Below are positions 1 through 7,812 of a stretch of DNA of 64,000 bases, in pieces (position 1 is the first letter of the stretch; every line of letters starts with the position of its first letter). The translations under genes were made by a program, and so were the position numbers. The notes below the pieces were generated by a model. It was given only the letters and a program-made list of their open reading frames with translations, was not told the origin of the DNA and made no database searches. The DNA is from Thermovenabulum sp049701175 (lineage in GTDB: Bacteria; Bacillota; Thermosediminibacteria; Thermosediminibacterales; Thermosediminibacteraceae): the NCBI RefSeq assembly GCF_049701175.1, contig NZ_JBNATW010000004.1, positions 45,743 to 109,742 on the forward strand, written 5' to 3'.

Positions 1-69
1 GCAACATAACCGGGGCTTTATTTTTCCTCATCTTTTCTGCAAAAGCAAGAGTCCCGATATAGATTTTTA

Positions 70-98
70 TTGAATACGCGCATAAAAAATTCTATAAT
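70..98 (+). promoter_or_regulatory. Sigma-A-type promoter of the small toxin-like ORF
   Basis: A -35 box TTGAAT (70-75) and a perfect -10 box TATAAT (93-98) are separated by 17 bases. Transcription would start near 105, about 60 bases before the 24-residue ORF at 167. Confidence 0.6.
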
Positions 99-166
99 AA
101 AAATAGTGATGTGGGAGAATTTACCTCCGTTTCTCGGTTTTTGACGCCGAGAAAGGGGGTGATGAC

Positions 167-241
167 ATGTCAACGACCGACGTAATATTGCTAATACAAT
201 TAGTAGTTATGATTATAGACATATTAAACAAAAAAAAATAG
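167..241 (+). CDS. Small hydrophobic holin-like peptide, candidate type I toxin
   Basis: This 24-residue ORF follows a strong GGGGGTGATGAC ribosome site. The peptide starts MSTTDVILLI, has one hydrophobic helix (about residues 6-20) and ends in NKKK, the build of the Firmicutes 'putative holin-like toxin' peptides. It has its own promoter (70-98). Its 5' leader (124-146) is nearly complementary to the 3' region (292-313), apart from two one-base bulges, which is a common property of type I toxin mRNAs that hide their own ribosome site. A 14-bp hairpin at 343-376 closes the locus. No antitoxin RNA promoter was firmly identified. It lies upstream of the NERD gene and CRISPR array 1. The family assignment is by resemblance only; the ORF and its signals are visible. 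Confidence 0.5.
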   Translation: MSTTDVILLIQLVVMIIDILNKKK

Positions 242-342
242 CCTTTATATAAGGCAAAAGATGAATTAAAAAATCCGAAATAGCCACACTCTAACGTCAA
301 AACCGAAAACGGACTAAAAATTCGCTAAAACCACATCACTGG

Positions 343-376
343 TTACCCTTCGGTATTGGCAGATACCGAAGGGTAA
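343..376. terminator. Long hairpin closing the toxin-like locus
   Basis: TTACCCTTCGGTAT (343-356) pairs perfectly with ATACCGAAGGGTAA (363-376) around a 6-base loop. There is only a short T-rich flank, so it could end the toxin transcript or, on the other strand, an antisense RNA. Confidence 0.5.
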
Positions 377-625
377 TTCGTTTACACAAATTAATAGCAT
401 TAATATTATTATCAATTACATAATACACTATTCGTTTAAAAATTACAATTACCTATTAACGAAAAAATTGATACAAAAAATAATTAATAACGGGCGTTCA
501 AAACCAAAAATAAGAAAAAGAAAGGGGAAATAAATACGACTGCAAAGATAATAAGACAAAACAAAAAAGCGAAAGAGGAGTTTTACAAAAAGATAAAAGA
601 GAAGATAGAGCAGGAAAAAGCGAAA

Positions 626-1435
626 ATGAATGAGAGAATAGACGAGAAAGTGCCGAAGTGGATAAGCTGGGCGATAAAGCCTATAGCAAACCTCAACTAC
701 AACATCAAACAGAGTCGGAACAGCGACAAAGGAGAGGGCGGAGAATTTGGAGCATCATTGAGCTTTCTGTTAATGCTGCCGAACAATTGGAGAGTAGCCA
801 ATGATATAGTTATAGAAGCCGAAGTGGACGAATTCGCACAAATAAACCACATCATAATAGGGCCACCGGGGATATTTTTGGTAGAGACAAAAGCATGGGA
901 AGGAGCATATATAGGCTATAACGACCGTTGGAAGAGAAAAGAAGGAGACAGGTGGGTACCGTGCAAGAGTCCCACGGAGCAGAACAAATACCACAAAGAA
1001 GTATTTGCAAAATGGCTGAAAGGACAAAATTTAGGCATAACAATAATTCCCGAAGATATAATAACACCGATAGTTCTTATGGCAAAGTGTAAATGGCTGA
1101 AGGTTAAGGACTGCTCAATGCCTGTATTTGAAAGCGGATTAGGGCTGAGTTTGTATTTGCGAAATATGACGAAAAAAGGGGAAAAGCTAACGGACGAACA
1201 GATAGAAGCGATAGCAAGGGCAATAGAGAAGGCGGAACCGATAGCGATGAGATACAATATAGAGAACATAGAGGTGAAGAGGACAAGAGAAGGGAAGGAA
1301 TACATAAGGATAAAAGGGGGAAAAGAAAAAGCGGAAGAAATCAGGCGTCTGTATGGATTAATGGGAGAAAAGATAAGCGAAGTGTATAAGGATAAATTCA
1401 CAGACGGCTGGTGGTATTTCACGAAAATCCAGTAA
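626..1435 (+). CDS. NERD-domain (nuclease-related) protein beside CRISPR array 1
   Basis: The N-terminal half carries NERD motifs: E40 in a GGEFG context, then QINH (residues 72-75), a GPPGIF turn and the E87-T88-K89 catalytic-type pair. NERD domains belong to the PD-(D/E)XK nuclease-like fold. The position that is usually Asp in 'IDH' is Asn here (N74), so activity may be altered. The C-terminal third is lysine- and glutamate-rich with no recognised domain. The ATG at 626 has no good ribosome site. The same frame is open upstream to a site with AAAGGGG (521-527), giving about 30 extra codons but only ATA or ACG as start codons, so a non-AUG start is possible. The gene ends just before the leader of array 1, as the beta-CASP gene does before array 2. 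Confidence 0.7.
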   Translation: MNERIDEKVPKWISWAIKPIANLNYNIKQSRNSDKGEGGEFGASLSFLLMLPNNWRVANDIVIEAEVDEFAQINHIIIGPPGIFLVETKAWEGAYIGYNDRWKRKEGDRWVPCKSPTEQNKYHKEVFAKWLKGQNLGITIIPEDIITPIVLMAKCKWLKVKDCSMPVFESGLGLSLYLRNMTKKGEKLTDEQIEAIARAIEKAEPIAMRYNIENIEVKRTREGKEYIRIKGGKEKAEEIRRLYGLMGEKISEVYKDKFTDGWWYFTKIQ

Positions 1436-1439
1436 CGAC

Positions 1440-1635
1440 CGCTCTTGCCTCTTGCAATGCAGCGAAGCGGGGAAAGGCATAAGAATAGAAAAAACAGGAA
1501 AATTAAGGGGTGATAAAGGTTATTGGAAGAAATGCGAGAAACATACTGCTGCCTTGCTGCAAAAAAGATACTTTACGGTCTGAAAAAGATGTTTTACAAT
1601 AGTAATCAAGAGAGTTACAAATATTCAAAAGAAGG
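1440..1635 (+). promoter_or_regulatory. CRISPR leader of array 1
   Basis: This region aligns along its length with 28250-28445, the leader of array 2. Shared blocks are AATGCAGCGAAGC, AAATTAAGGGGTGATAAA, GCTGCAAAAAA, ATGTTTTAYAATAG and a GAAGG just before the first repeat. An inverted repeat GCAGCGAAGC (1459-1468) faces GCCTTGCTGC (1551-1560), imperfect here and perfect in leader 2. A -10-like TACAAT (1595-1600) lies 35 bases before the first repeat and probably starts the pre-crRNA. Confidence 0.8.
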
Positions 1636-2466
1636 GTTTTTATTTCACTATATGGGTAGATAATATACTTTCATCTTTTACTAACTTTAAATATAATAAG
1701 TTTTTATTTCACTATATGGGTAGATAATCAAGGATAGTGTAGTTATAGTTTTGTTTTTTGACATAAGTTTTTATTTCACTATATGGGTAGATAATGCATA
1801 CATTTTGAGTGCAAATTGTATGAAAACAAAAGGTTTTTATTTCACTATATGGGTAGATAATCTTGACAGAATAAATCTTCAATAGGAACTCCGAATTCGT
1901 TTTTATTTCACTATATGGGTAGATAATGATAAACTTACCCATATCTTATCGGTTTTTGATGACTCAGTTTTTATTTCACTATATGGGTAGATAATAAAGC
2001 TTAATATAGAAACTGTTTTATGTATTGATAGGTTTTTATTTCACTATATGGGTAGATAATTTGAATGTCTCAAGGTAAAACTCGAAAACTTCGTTAGTTT
2101 TTATTTCACTATATGGGTAGATAATATACTATCTTTTATTATTACATTATATTTCTTTAAAGTTTTTATTTCACTATATGGGTAGATAATTTTTTGGTAT
2201 CTGAACCAAATATATCCAAATATTTAGTAACATTGATATTTTTATTTCACTACATGGGTAGATAATGGGAATGGTATTAGATTAGTAATAGCAAGAGAAA
2301 AGGGTATTCATTTTACTATATGGGTAGATAATCGGAATGTAAATATCGTTATTATTCAAAAATCCATTAATTGTATTCATTTTACTATATGGGTAGATAA
2401 TTCGATTACAACTGACGCACAAGCAATAAAATCTATCGTTTTTACTTCACTATATGGGTAGACAAT
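1636..2466 (+). CRISPR. CRISPR array 1, clean leader-proximal part (13 repeats)
   Basis: The 29-nt repeat begins GTTTTTATTTCAC and ends GGGTAGATAAT. Copies start at 1636, 1700, 1767, 1833, 1899, 1967, 2032, 2097, 2162, 2238, 2304, 2373 and 2438. The first nine are essentially identical; the last four carry substitutions (2238 starts with A and has TACATGGG; 2304 and 2373 start GTATTCATTTTAC; 2438 has ACTTC and GACAAT). Spacers are mostly 35-40 nt and unique; the one before 2238 is about 47 nt. Decay increases away from the leader, which sets the orientation. No cas1 or cas2 was seen. The nearest cas genes are cas5 and cas6 at 23.9-25.6 kb. Confidence 0.95.
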
Positions 2467-2502
2467 GCGAAATTGTTGCATTGTAAGCAAACACAAAGTA
2501 TA

Positions 2503-3253
2503 GTTATTATTTTACTATATGGGTTAAAACATTAACACAACCGAATTCAAAAGCAAGCGTGTTATTGTATAAACTATATGGGTAAAACATAAAATAACAA
2601 ATAATCCAAAATCATTAGCGTTATAACTACAAAATGGGTAATAACGACTGTTATCAAGGAGGAAATATAATAAAATGACGAATGCTGCTGCGATAGGGTA
2701 TATGATAATGTCTGCAAAGGAAATTGGTTTAAAAGAAGAAATGATAAAAGAACTTGAGCGTATGATGGAATACATGATGGATATAAAGACAGAAGAAAAA
2801 GCAGAAGAAGTTTATAGGAGTTATTAAATCTAGCTCTCCAATTAAAAATAAGTTGTATAATTATAATTAGAAGACTACATGGGTTAACATTACTTTGACC
2901 CCATATAGCCAAATAAAAAACTGTTTTTTTGCTCAGCTATATGGGTAAACACAACGATCGGAGCAACACTCTGTCAGTGCTATGGTTTTCAAAAACTATA
3001 TGGGTAACAACTACAGAATAATGATAGCTGGAAAGGTTTTCATTCAAGTTTTAAAAACTATATGGGTTGAAAACTATCTTTAATAAGAATAGGCGAAAGT
3101 TTATTGTTAATCAAAACTATATGGGTTAATAACCTTTTTTTAATTTTCTAACGTAATCCTCAATAAAAGTGTTTTAAATGACTATATGGGTAGAAACGGA
3201 TTTCATGAAAAAGTTCCTTATGTTTTAGTTTTTAACAACTATATGGGTTAAGA
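2503..3253 (+). CRISPR. CRISPR array 1, degenerate distal part
   Basis: Decayed repeats keep the core ACTATATGGGT and a GTTTT-like 5' end but change the 3' end from AGATAAT to a TTAA-like end. Cores lie near 2514, 2573, 2634 (ACTACAAAATGGGT), 2874, 2936, 2995, 3056, 3117, 3181 and 3238, spaced about 57-64 bases. The 240-base gap between 2634 and 2874 equals four units and holds a small ORF (2675-2827). Array 2 has the same clean-then-degenerate order. The core stays constant while the rest drifts, which suggests it is still under selection. Confidence 0.8.
2675..2827 (+). CDS. 50-residue ORF embedded in the degenerate CRISPR repeats
   Basis: An AAGGAGG ribosome site (2657-2663) sits 11 bases before an ATG at 2675. 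The peptide (MTNAAAIGYM...) is rich in Met, Glu and Lys, mostly helical in character, and ends AEEVYRSY. It lies exactly in the gap between two runs of degenerate repeats. I do not recognise the family. By position it resembles toxin genes of CreTA-type loci, where a repeat-like RNA and Cascade repress a small gene inside the CRISPR region, but the peptide itself is not toxin-like in any obvious way. No clear promoter was seen. Confidence 0.45.
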   Translation: MTNAAAIGYMIMSAKEIGLKEEMIKELERMMEYMMDIKTEEKAEEVYRSY

Positions 3254-3288
3254 AAAAGATTCCGGCATTACACCGGAATCTTTTTCTT
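3250..3288. terminator. Bidirectional terminator between array 1 and the convergent HTH gene
   Basis: AAGAAAAAGATTCCGG (3250-3265) pairs perfectly with CCGGAATCTTTTTCTT (3273-3288). A T-run follows on both strands, so it can end the array transcript and the minus-strand gene that stops at 3291. Confidence 0.85.
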
Positions 3289-3290
3289 TT

Positions 3291-3782
3291 CTATAACAAG
3301 CCAAATATTTTTTTTAAGTCTGTACTCATTTTAGAACCATCTATAACAAATATGTATTTATTATCTCCTATATCGTTGATATTTATAACGGAGTCCTTAA
3401 ATTCATTAAACAATACATTATTGTTATCTTCTTTTTTTTCAATAATCCCTGTCTTTATTATCTTCAATATTCCCACAAAATTTTTCAATAAATTTTCATA
3501 TTCATCTATTGCTCTTATTATTTCTTCATTACTTATTAAAACTTCTTTTAAAATTACGTACGTATCCGGCTCATTAGGGGTATCTGATTCCAAAATATCT
3601 ATAACACCCATATTATGTAATTTTTGAATAGCTCTATGCACCGTTGCAGGTGAAAACCCCACATTCTCTGAAATCTCTCGTAACGACCGTTTTACCTTGC
3701 CTCCAACACTACTATTTTTAAAATAATTAAAAATCGTAATAATGGTATCAGCTTTATACAAAAAATCCCTATCTACACTCAC
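3291..3782 (-). CDS. Winged-helix transcriptional regulator
   Basis: A 163-residue protein with a winged-helix domain at about residues 10-75. The segment REISENVGFSPATVHRAIQK is a clear helix-turn-helix, followed by a wing-like stretch MGVIDILESD. The C-terminal half (about 85-163) has no recognised domain and may bind a ligand or partner. The start is GTG at 3782, with a GGGAGGG ribosome site upstream on the minus strand. It converges on CRISPR array 1 and is one of only two minus-strand genes in the window. A regulator at the distal end of the array could control the array or the divergent exported-protein gene; this is inference from position. Confidence 0.75.
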   Translation of the reverse strand: MSVDRDFLYKADTIITIFNYFKNSSVGGKVKRSLREISENVGFSPATVHRAIQKLHNMGVIDILESDTPNEPDTYVILKEVLISNEEIIRAIDEYENLLKNFVGILKIIKTGIIEKKEDNNNVLFNEFKDSVININDIGDNKYIFVIDGSKMSTDLKKIFGLL

Positions 3783-4037
3783 TAAAAATCCCTCCCTGTA
3801 CGCATACGGATATATACTATGTGTTTTATTCTAAATATAACATAATATTTCTATTAAATCAACATGGTAATTCATATTGTGATATACTGTATTCTAATAT
3901 AAACATCGAGCGATATACAAATCAAACTAAACACTATCTGCAACATAACAATCTTCTCCCTGTTAATACAGGACATTTTCTCAGATGGATTTTGCCCTGA
4001 CAATATCACAGACGGATAACAAATAAATAAAAAACTA

Positions 4038-4066
4038 TTGAAAAAAATATTAAACAAAGCTATAAT
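4038..4066 (+). promoter_or_regulatory. Promoter of a short leader RNA
   Basis: TTGAAA (4038-4043) and TATAAT (4061-4066) are 17 bases apart, a near-consensus sigma-A promoter. The predicted transcript meets a terminator within about 60 bases, so it could be a small RNA or an attenuated leader for the gene at 4336. Confidence 0.6.
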
Positions 4067-4085
4067 ATTAAAAATAAGAAATTCA

Positions 4086-4104
4086 GAACAAAAAAGTCTA
4101 CAAA
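4086..4104 (+). promoter_or_regulatory. Copy 1 of a recurrent 19-nt leader motif
   Basis: GAACAAAAAAGTCTACAAA. Copies with one or two changes lie at 13115, 33202 and 52553, always intergenic, on the + strand, downstream of a promoter and next to a hairpin. Confidence 0.55.
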
Positions 4105-4140
4105 AAGCTCTCACAAAAAATGTGAGTGCTTTATTATTTT
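4104..4140 (+). terminator. Hairpin terminator after the 19-nt motif
   Basis: AAAGCTCTCACA pairs with TGTGAGTGCTTT (one mismatch) and is followed by a TTATTATTTTT tract. Confidence 0.65.
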
Positions 4141-4258
4141 TAATAAAAGTAAATTCTTGAAAAAAAATAAAATAAAATAAAAATAAAAAACATAATAACA
4201 AAAAAAATACAATATTTACCTAACTATCTCCTCCAAAACCCTACCCAAAACAAACACA

Positions 4259-4295
4259 AAATAAACCCTTAAAGTAAAAAGGGTTTATTTTTACA
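4259..4295 (+). terminator. Second hairpin ahead of the stalk-domain gene
   Basis: AAATAAACCCTT (4259-4270) pairs with AAGGGTTTATTT (4279-4290), followed by T residues. It lies between promoter 4038 and the gene at 4336, so it may attenuate that gene. Confidence 0.6.
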
Positions 4296-4335
4296 ATAAA
4301 AAGAAAGTATAAAAAAATAAAAAGGAGGAATAAGA

Positions 4336-5475
4336 ATGACAAAAAAGCAGGCGAGAATAATAACAGCATTAATAATTTTCACATTTCTGATTACATTCGT
4401 CCTTATACCAATAGTAAAAGCAGAAGAAAGGGAAATAAAAGTGGTAATAGATGGGAACGAGGTAACCTTTCCGGACCAAAAGCCGATAATAGACGAAAAC
4501 AACAGAGTATTAGTACCAATAAGAACAATAGCGGAAAAATTCTATTGCTATGTTGAATGGGATCAAGTAGAGAGAAAAGTAACAATAAAACAAGGTATAG
4601 AAAAAGAAATAACATTATGGATAGGTAAGAAAACAGCAATAATAAATAGACAAAAGAGAGAATTGGACACATCCCCTGCAACGATAAATGGTAGAACTAT
4701 GCTCCCGCTCAGGTTTATATCAGAGAATTTCAACTCAAAAGTAGAATGGGACGGAGGCACATATACAGTAAAGATAACAAGGCCACAACCAAGTCCTTAC
4801 GTAGACTATACTAACATATCAATAGAAAACAGAATAGCTAAATTGTTCATTAAACTAAAGGACGAACTTCCAAATGATCTGGTAAAAATAATGCAGAACA
4901 AAAGAAATTGGCTTATACAATGCAATATAAACGAACATCCTACATATAACTTAGACATATACGACAATATAAACATAGACCTTAATCTTCAGAACAAAGA
5001 AATAACGATAAGCAACATAAAATTGCCAAAAACCCAGAAATTTAGGCAAGTAGTCAATTATATTGCATTATTGCCAAACGAAGATAACGGCACCAGCAGG
5101 GGAGGATTTGCAAAGTTTGAACCAATATTTATTGAAGCTGATCCAAATACAAAAATGATAGAGATTGAATCAATAGAATTTGAAAAAGGGCAAAAACCAA
5201 ATTCGCTAAATATAATTATTAAATTAACAGATGATCCCGGCTTTTATGTAACCGCATCAAATATAGAAATGAAACGATTTATAGATAGAGTTCTCGACAA
5301 AAATTTTGATCCTTCTGATCATTTTACAGATTGGATAAAGGAAGAGAAAGAACTAATAATATTAAACGTAATACAGCCCGAACCAAAAGATATACCTCAG
5401 GAAGTTAAATACGAAGCTAAATATAACCAAGGCGATAAAATAGTATCAAACACATACATAGTGCCAGCAAGGTAA
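4336..5475 (+). CDS. Exported protein with copper amine oxidase N-terminal (stalk) domain
   Basis: A 379-residue protein with an N-terminal signal or anchor helix (about residues 9-31) ending near VKAEE. The following 100 residues match the copper amine oxidase N-terminal stalk domain, common in secreted Clostridia proteins: a beta-rich core with VIDGNEVTF, VPIRTIAEKF, VEWD, TMLPLRFISENF and a second VEWDGG. Despite its name, this domain has no oxidase activity and probably serves in envelope attachment. The C-terminal 220 residues are not recognised. AAGGAGG precedes ATG 4336, and a terminator follows at 5478. Such proteins often help build the cell surface; a role in mating contact is inference. 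Confidence 0.8.
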   Translation: MTKKQARIITALIIFTFLITFVLIPIVKAEEREIKVVIDGNEVTFPDQKPIIDENNRVLVPIRTIAEKFYCYVEWDQVERKVTIKQGIEKEITLWIGKKTAIINRQKRELDTSPATINGRTMLPLRFISENFNSKVEWDGGTYTVKITRPQPSPYVDYTNISIENRIAKLFIKLKDELPNDLVKIMQNKRNWLIQCNINEHPTYNLDIYDNINIDLNLQNKEITISNIKLPKTQKFRQVVNYIALLPNEDNGTSRGGFAKFEPIFIEADPNTKMIEIESIEFEKGQKPNSLNIIIKLTDDPGFYVTASNIEMKRFIDRVLDKNFDPSDHFTDWIKEEKELIILNVIQPEPKDIPQEVKYEAKYNQGDKIVSNTYIVPAR

Positions 5476-5477
5476 AA

Positions 5478-5507
5478 AAGAGGCCTTTTATAAGGCCTCT
5501 TTTTTGG
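5478..5507 (+). terminator. Rho-independent terminator
   Basis: AAAGAGGCCTT (5478-5488) pairs with AAGGCCTCTTT (5492-5502), followed by T residues and then a TATTATGTGAGA tail (5509-5520) that recurs after other terminators. Confidence 0.9.
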
Positions 5508-5596
5508 GTATTATGTGAGAAATATAAATAATAGTGTATAAATTAACTACAGCATTTCTGCAGTTAATAACAATAAAAAGGAGGTATTATATTAAT

Positions 5597-6409
5597 ATGA
5601 AGAAGAAAAAATTAAGTGCAATAGAACAGTATCAAAACTACAAAAATCTTTTCATGCTTTTAGATAACAAAAAACAAATAAAAGACATGAAAATACCATG
5701 CAGTATATGTGGCAAAAACCATACAATAAACGAAAGTAAAAAATGTCTGAGAAAAGCAGAAAAAATAACAGGAACTTGCACCATAACAGAAATACCGCTC
5801 TCATATCCTATAAAACTAATTATTAATGCAAAATATCCCATAGGAATAAAGCTTAATAGCAAAATAACACAAAAAATAAAAGATGACTATTTATCCAAAT
5901 ATTTAAATTTTGACCATATAAGTATTACAACAATACTAGACGCAGTGTACCCAAATATATTTGAAATGAGATGCTACATGAATTACAATAAAACAATGCA
6001 AAAAATAAAACAAATTACATCTAATGATATAAATAGTATCAAAGCACTTTTACTAATTAACCCTTACTTATTTTACGAAGAAATAAAAAAAGAAATAAAA
6101 GAAGATATAAAGCTTTACAGAGAAGAATTTTGCAAACTTGCTGAAATAATGGCATCAGACAAAACTATTGAATTTCTAAAAAACTCCAATTTTATGAAAG
6201 AACCTGATTACACATTGTGGAAAACACCGATTATAAGGTGTCCCGAAGAAATGAAAAGAACAGTAGAAATAACAATCAACATAGAATCTGAAACAGCTGA
6301 AGAACTCATCCCAGATTACAAGGAAGAAATAAATAATTTAACCACAACTGTTATACTTTGGTATCACAATAACAAAAAAAAATTATGCAGAAACTATGTG
6401 GTGATATAA
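5597..6409 (+). CDS. CCHC 'IPCSICG' family protein, copy A1
   Basis: Founder copy of a four-member paralog family in this cluster. Residues 33-39 read IPCSICG, and C35, C38, H42 and C50 form a likely CCHC zinc site. Shared features are an N-terminal helix with a YKNLF-like segment, a middle segment reading LLLINPYLFYEE here, and a C-terminal beta-alpha part. I chose ATG 5597 over the upstream in-frame start at 5534 because AAAAAGGAGGTATT lies directly before it. It is followed by a B-family gene. No known function is recognised; the zinc site suggests nucleic-acid or protein binding. The base composition is very A-rich, like its neighbours. Confidence 0.7.
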   Translation: MKKKKLSAIEQYQNYKNLFMLLDNKKQIKDMKIPCSICGKNHTINESKKCLRKAEKITGTCTITEIPLSYPIKLIINAKYPIGIKLNSKITQKIKDDYLSKYLNFDHISITTILDAVYPNIFEMRCYMNYNKTMQKIKQITSNDINSIKALLLINPYLFYEEIKKEIKEDIKLYREEFCKLAEIMASDKTIEFLKNSNFMKEPDYTLWKTPIIRCPEEMKRTVEITINIESETAEELIPDYKEEINNLTTTVILWYHNNKKKLCRNYVVI

Positions 6410-6462
6410 AAAAAATTAAAAGAAGGTTATTTTTAACGATTAATAAAAAGGAGGTTGTCATT

Positions 6463-6765
6463 TTGTTGTACAAAATAGCAGGATACAATTTTTCTTCAAT
6501 GCACATATATATACCGCTTCCAAGGGAGATAACAGAAGAAGCGATTGCAAAATACAAAAACTTAGTTGAAACTCTTAAACAAAAGATAGAATTTTACAAA
6601 AAAAGAAACAAAGTATATTACAAAGAATACACTAAAAAAACCATTAATGAAATAAAAAAAACAAAAAGGGAAGGTATTAAAAAAAGCACGAAAAACGCAA
6701 CAACATATCCATTAAATTATAAAAACGGTCGTTGTAAAATAATCGAAAATAGGAGGAATGTATAA
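6463..6765 (+). CDS. 'IPLP' family protein, short copy B1
   Basis: A 100-residue protein, the short member of a second paralog family (B1, B2, B3) in this cluster. The N-terminal motif HIYIPLPREIT matches DIYIPLPRDVS in B2 and SITIPLPQNLT in B3. The rest is lysine-rich helix, and the copy lacks the 200-300 residues that follow in B2 and B3, so it is either truncated or a minimal form. The start is TTG at 6463 with AGGAGG at 6449-6454; the longer in-frame start at 6385 overlaps A1 and has no ribosome site. The stop touches the ATG of A2, so they are probably co-translated. Function unknown. Confidence 0.6.
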   Translation: MLYKIAGYNFSSMHIYIPLPREITEEAIAKYKNLVETLKQKIEFYKKRNKVYYKEYTKKTINEIKKTKREGIKKSTKNATTYPLNYKNGRCKIIENRRNV

Positions 6766-7680
6766 ATGAAGACAAAACAGGACGAAATGAAAATAAAAAA
6801 TATAGAAGACGAAATAAATTTTCAAGAAATTAAGAAAAACTCTTTTGATTTAGTGTTTGATATGCTCTTTAAGCCAATAGCAAAAATGCTAATATATTTT
6901 GATGCGAGAAAAATCATATCAAACTTACACCCGGAAAATTTTGCGTTATATAGAATCCCTTGCAGCATATGTGGCAAGAAACACAAGATTGAAAACATCA
7001 CTCAAAATATTAAATGTATAACAAAGGCCGTAAAAAAAGTAAATGCATTAGTTGGCAAAAATTTTATAACTTACTATATCAAAAAGGGAAAAGAAGACGA
7101 AATAACATTCAACTATGAAATAGGGCCGATACTCATATTTGAAATATTTATAAATTACCCACAGACAATTAATCTAAATGATGAATTAATTGACAAATTA
7201 CAAACCTTTATAGCAGCAAATATTAAGGAAAATAATAACATAGAGGGGAAAGTATTAACGGTGCTAAAGTACCAGCCATATTTAGAAGGAGAAATAATAA
7301 GAGCATTAGGTATAAAGATTCAAATATATCCGTCACAATTCACGAACGAAATAAATAATACCTATAATATATTAAAAGAAACCGCATTACTATTATACAA
7401 TCCTCAACAACATTTTAACTTTATTAAAGTTCATACTACGCATACAACAAAAAATGAAGTAACAAGTATAATTAACACTATAATAGACAGCTTGAAAAAC
7501 TTTAATGAAAAAATATTAAAGTGCAATGAAGCAGAATTAATAATATATTCTATCAAAGAAACCTTATTTGATGAAGCAGATTTACCTATTTATCCTGTAA
7601 ATGAACCTGTTTTATTAAAGCTAAAAAAGAAAGGTAAAATCAAGGCAAAAGAAAGTTATTTAACAATGAATGACCGTTAA
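6766..7680 (+). CDS. CCHC 'IPCSICG' family protein, copy A2
   Basis: A 304-residue member of the A family. It has a longer N-terminus, including a hydrophobic stretch near residues 28-45 (FDLVFDMLFKPIAKMLIYF), then IPCSICGKKH with C66, C69, H73 and C84 as likely zinc ligands. The segment ALLLYNPQQHF aligns with the LLL(D/N)P motif of the other copies. ATG 6766 follows the B1 stop directly, with AGGAGG at 6751-6756. Function unknown. The hydrophobic N-terminal insert is absent from A1, A3 and A4, so A2 may associate with membrane. Confidence 0.65.
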   Translation: MKTKQDEMKIKNIEDEINFQEIKKNSFDLVFDMLFKPIAKMLIYFDARKIISNLHPENFALYRIPCSICGKKHKIENITQNIKCITKAVKKVNALVGKNFITYYIKKGKEDEITFNYEIGPILIFEIFINYPQTINLNDELIDKLQTFIAANIKENNNIEGKVLTVLKYQPYLEGEIIRALGIKIQIYPSQFTNEINNTYNILKETALLLYNPQQHFNFIKVHTTHTTKNEVTSIINTIIDSLKNFNEKILKCNEAELIIYSIKETLFDEADLPIYPVNEPVLLKLKKKGKIKAKESYLTMNDR

Positions 7681-7708
7681 TCGGTAAACCCACTATGTTA
7701 TCAAAACA

Positions 7709-7742
7709 AAAGCCGTTGTTCCCTGCAACGGCTTTTTTTTTC
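7709..7742 (+). terminator. Rho-independent terminator
   Basis: AAAGCCGTTG (7709-7718) pairs with CAACGGCTTT (7726-7735), followed by a T-run and then TTATTATATGAG (7746-7757). Confidence 0.9.
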
Positions 7743-7812
7743 CTTTATTATATGAGTGATAAGGCATTTCGAAATAATTTCATAACGGTCGTCATAAGGA
7801 GTGTATAAAAAA

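Larger units (their letters stand above)
3783..4335. other. Intergenic region with a short promoter-terminator unit
   Basis: About 550 bases without a convincing gene. It holds a promoter (4038-4066), a 19-nt motif shared with three other leaders (4086-4104) and two hairpin terminators (4104-4140 and 4259-4292). An open frame on the minus strand at 3872-4201 looks spurious: it is low-complexity hydrophobic and has no good ribosome site. Confidence 0.5.

Noticed and set aside
1515..1664. ORF running from the leader into the first repeat of array 1, with partly matching frame in leader 2
   Set aside because: The matching text is explained by conservation of the leader DNA and the -10 box; in array 2 the frame stops before the repeat.
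1712..1942. Minus-strand ORF with a repeated IYPYSEIKT peptide over array 1 (and a similar one at 28331-28606)
   Set aside because: The peptide repeats are just the CRISPR repeat read in antisense; no ribosome site and no conservation expected.
3872..4201. Minus-strand 109-codon hydrophobic ORF
   Set aside because: It covers a promoter and terminator on the other strand, is low-complexity and lacks a ribosome site.
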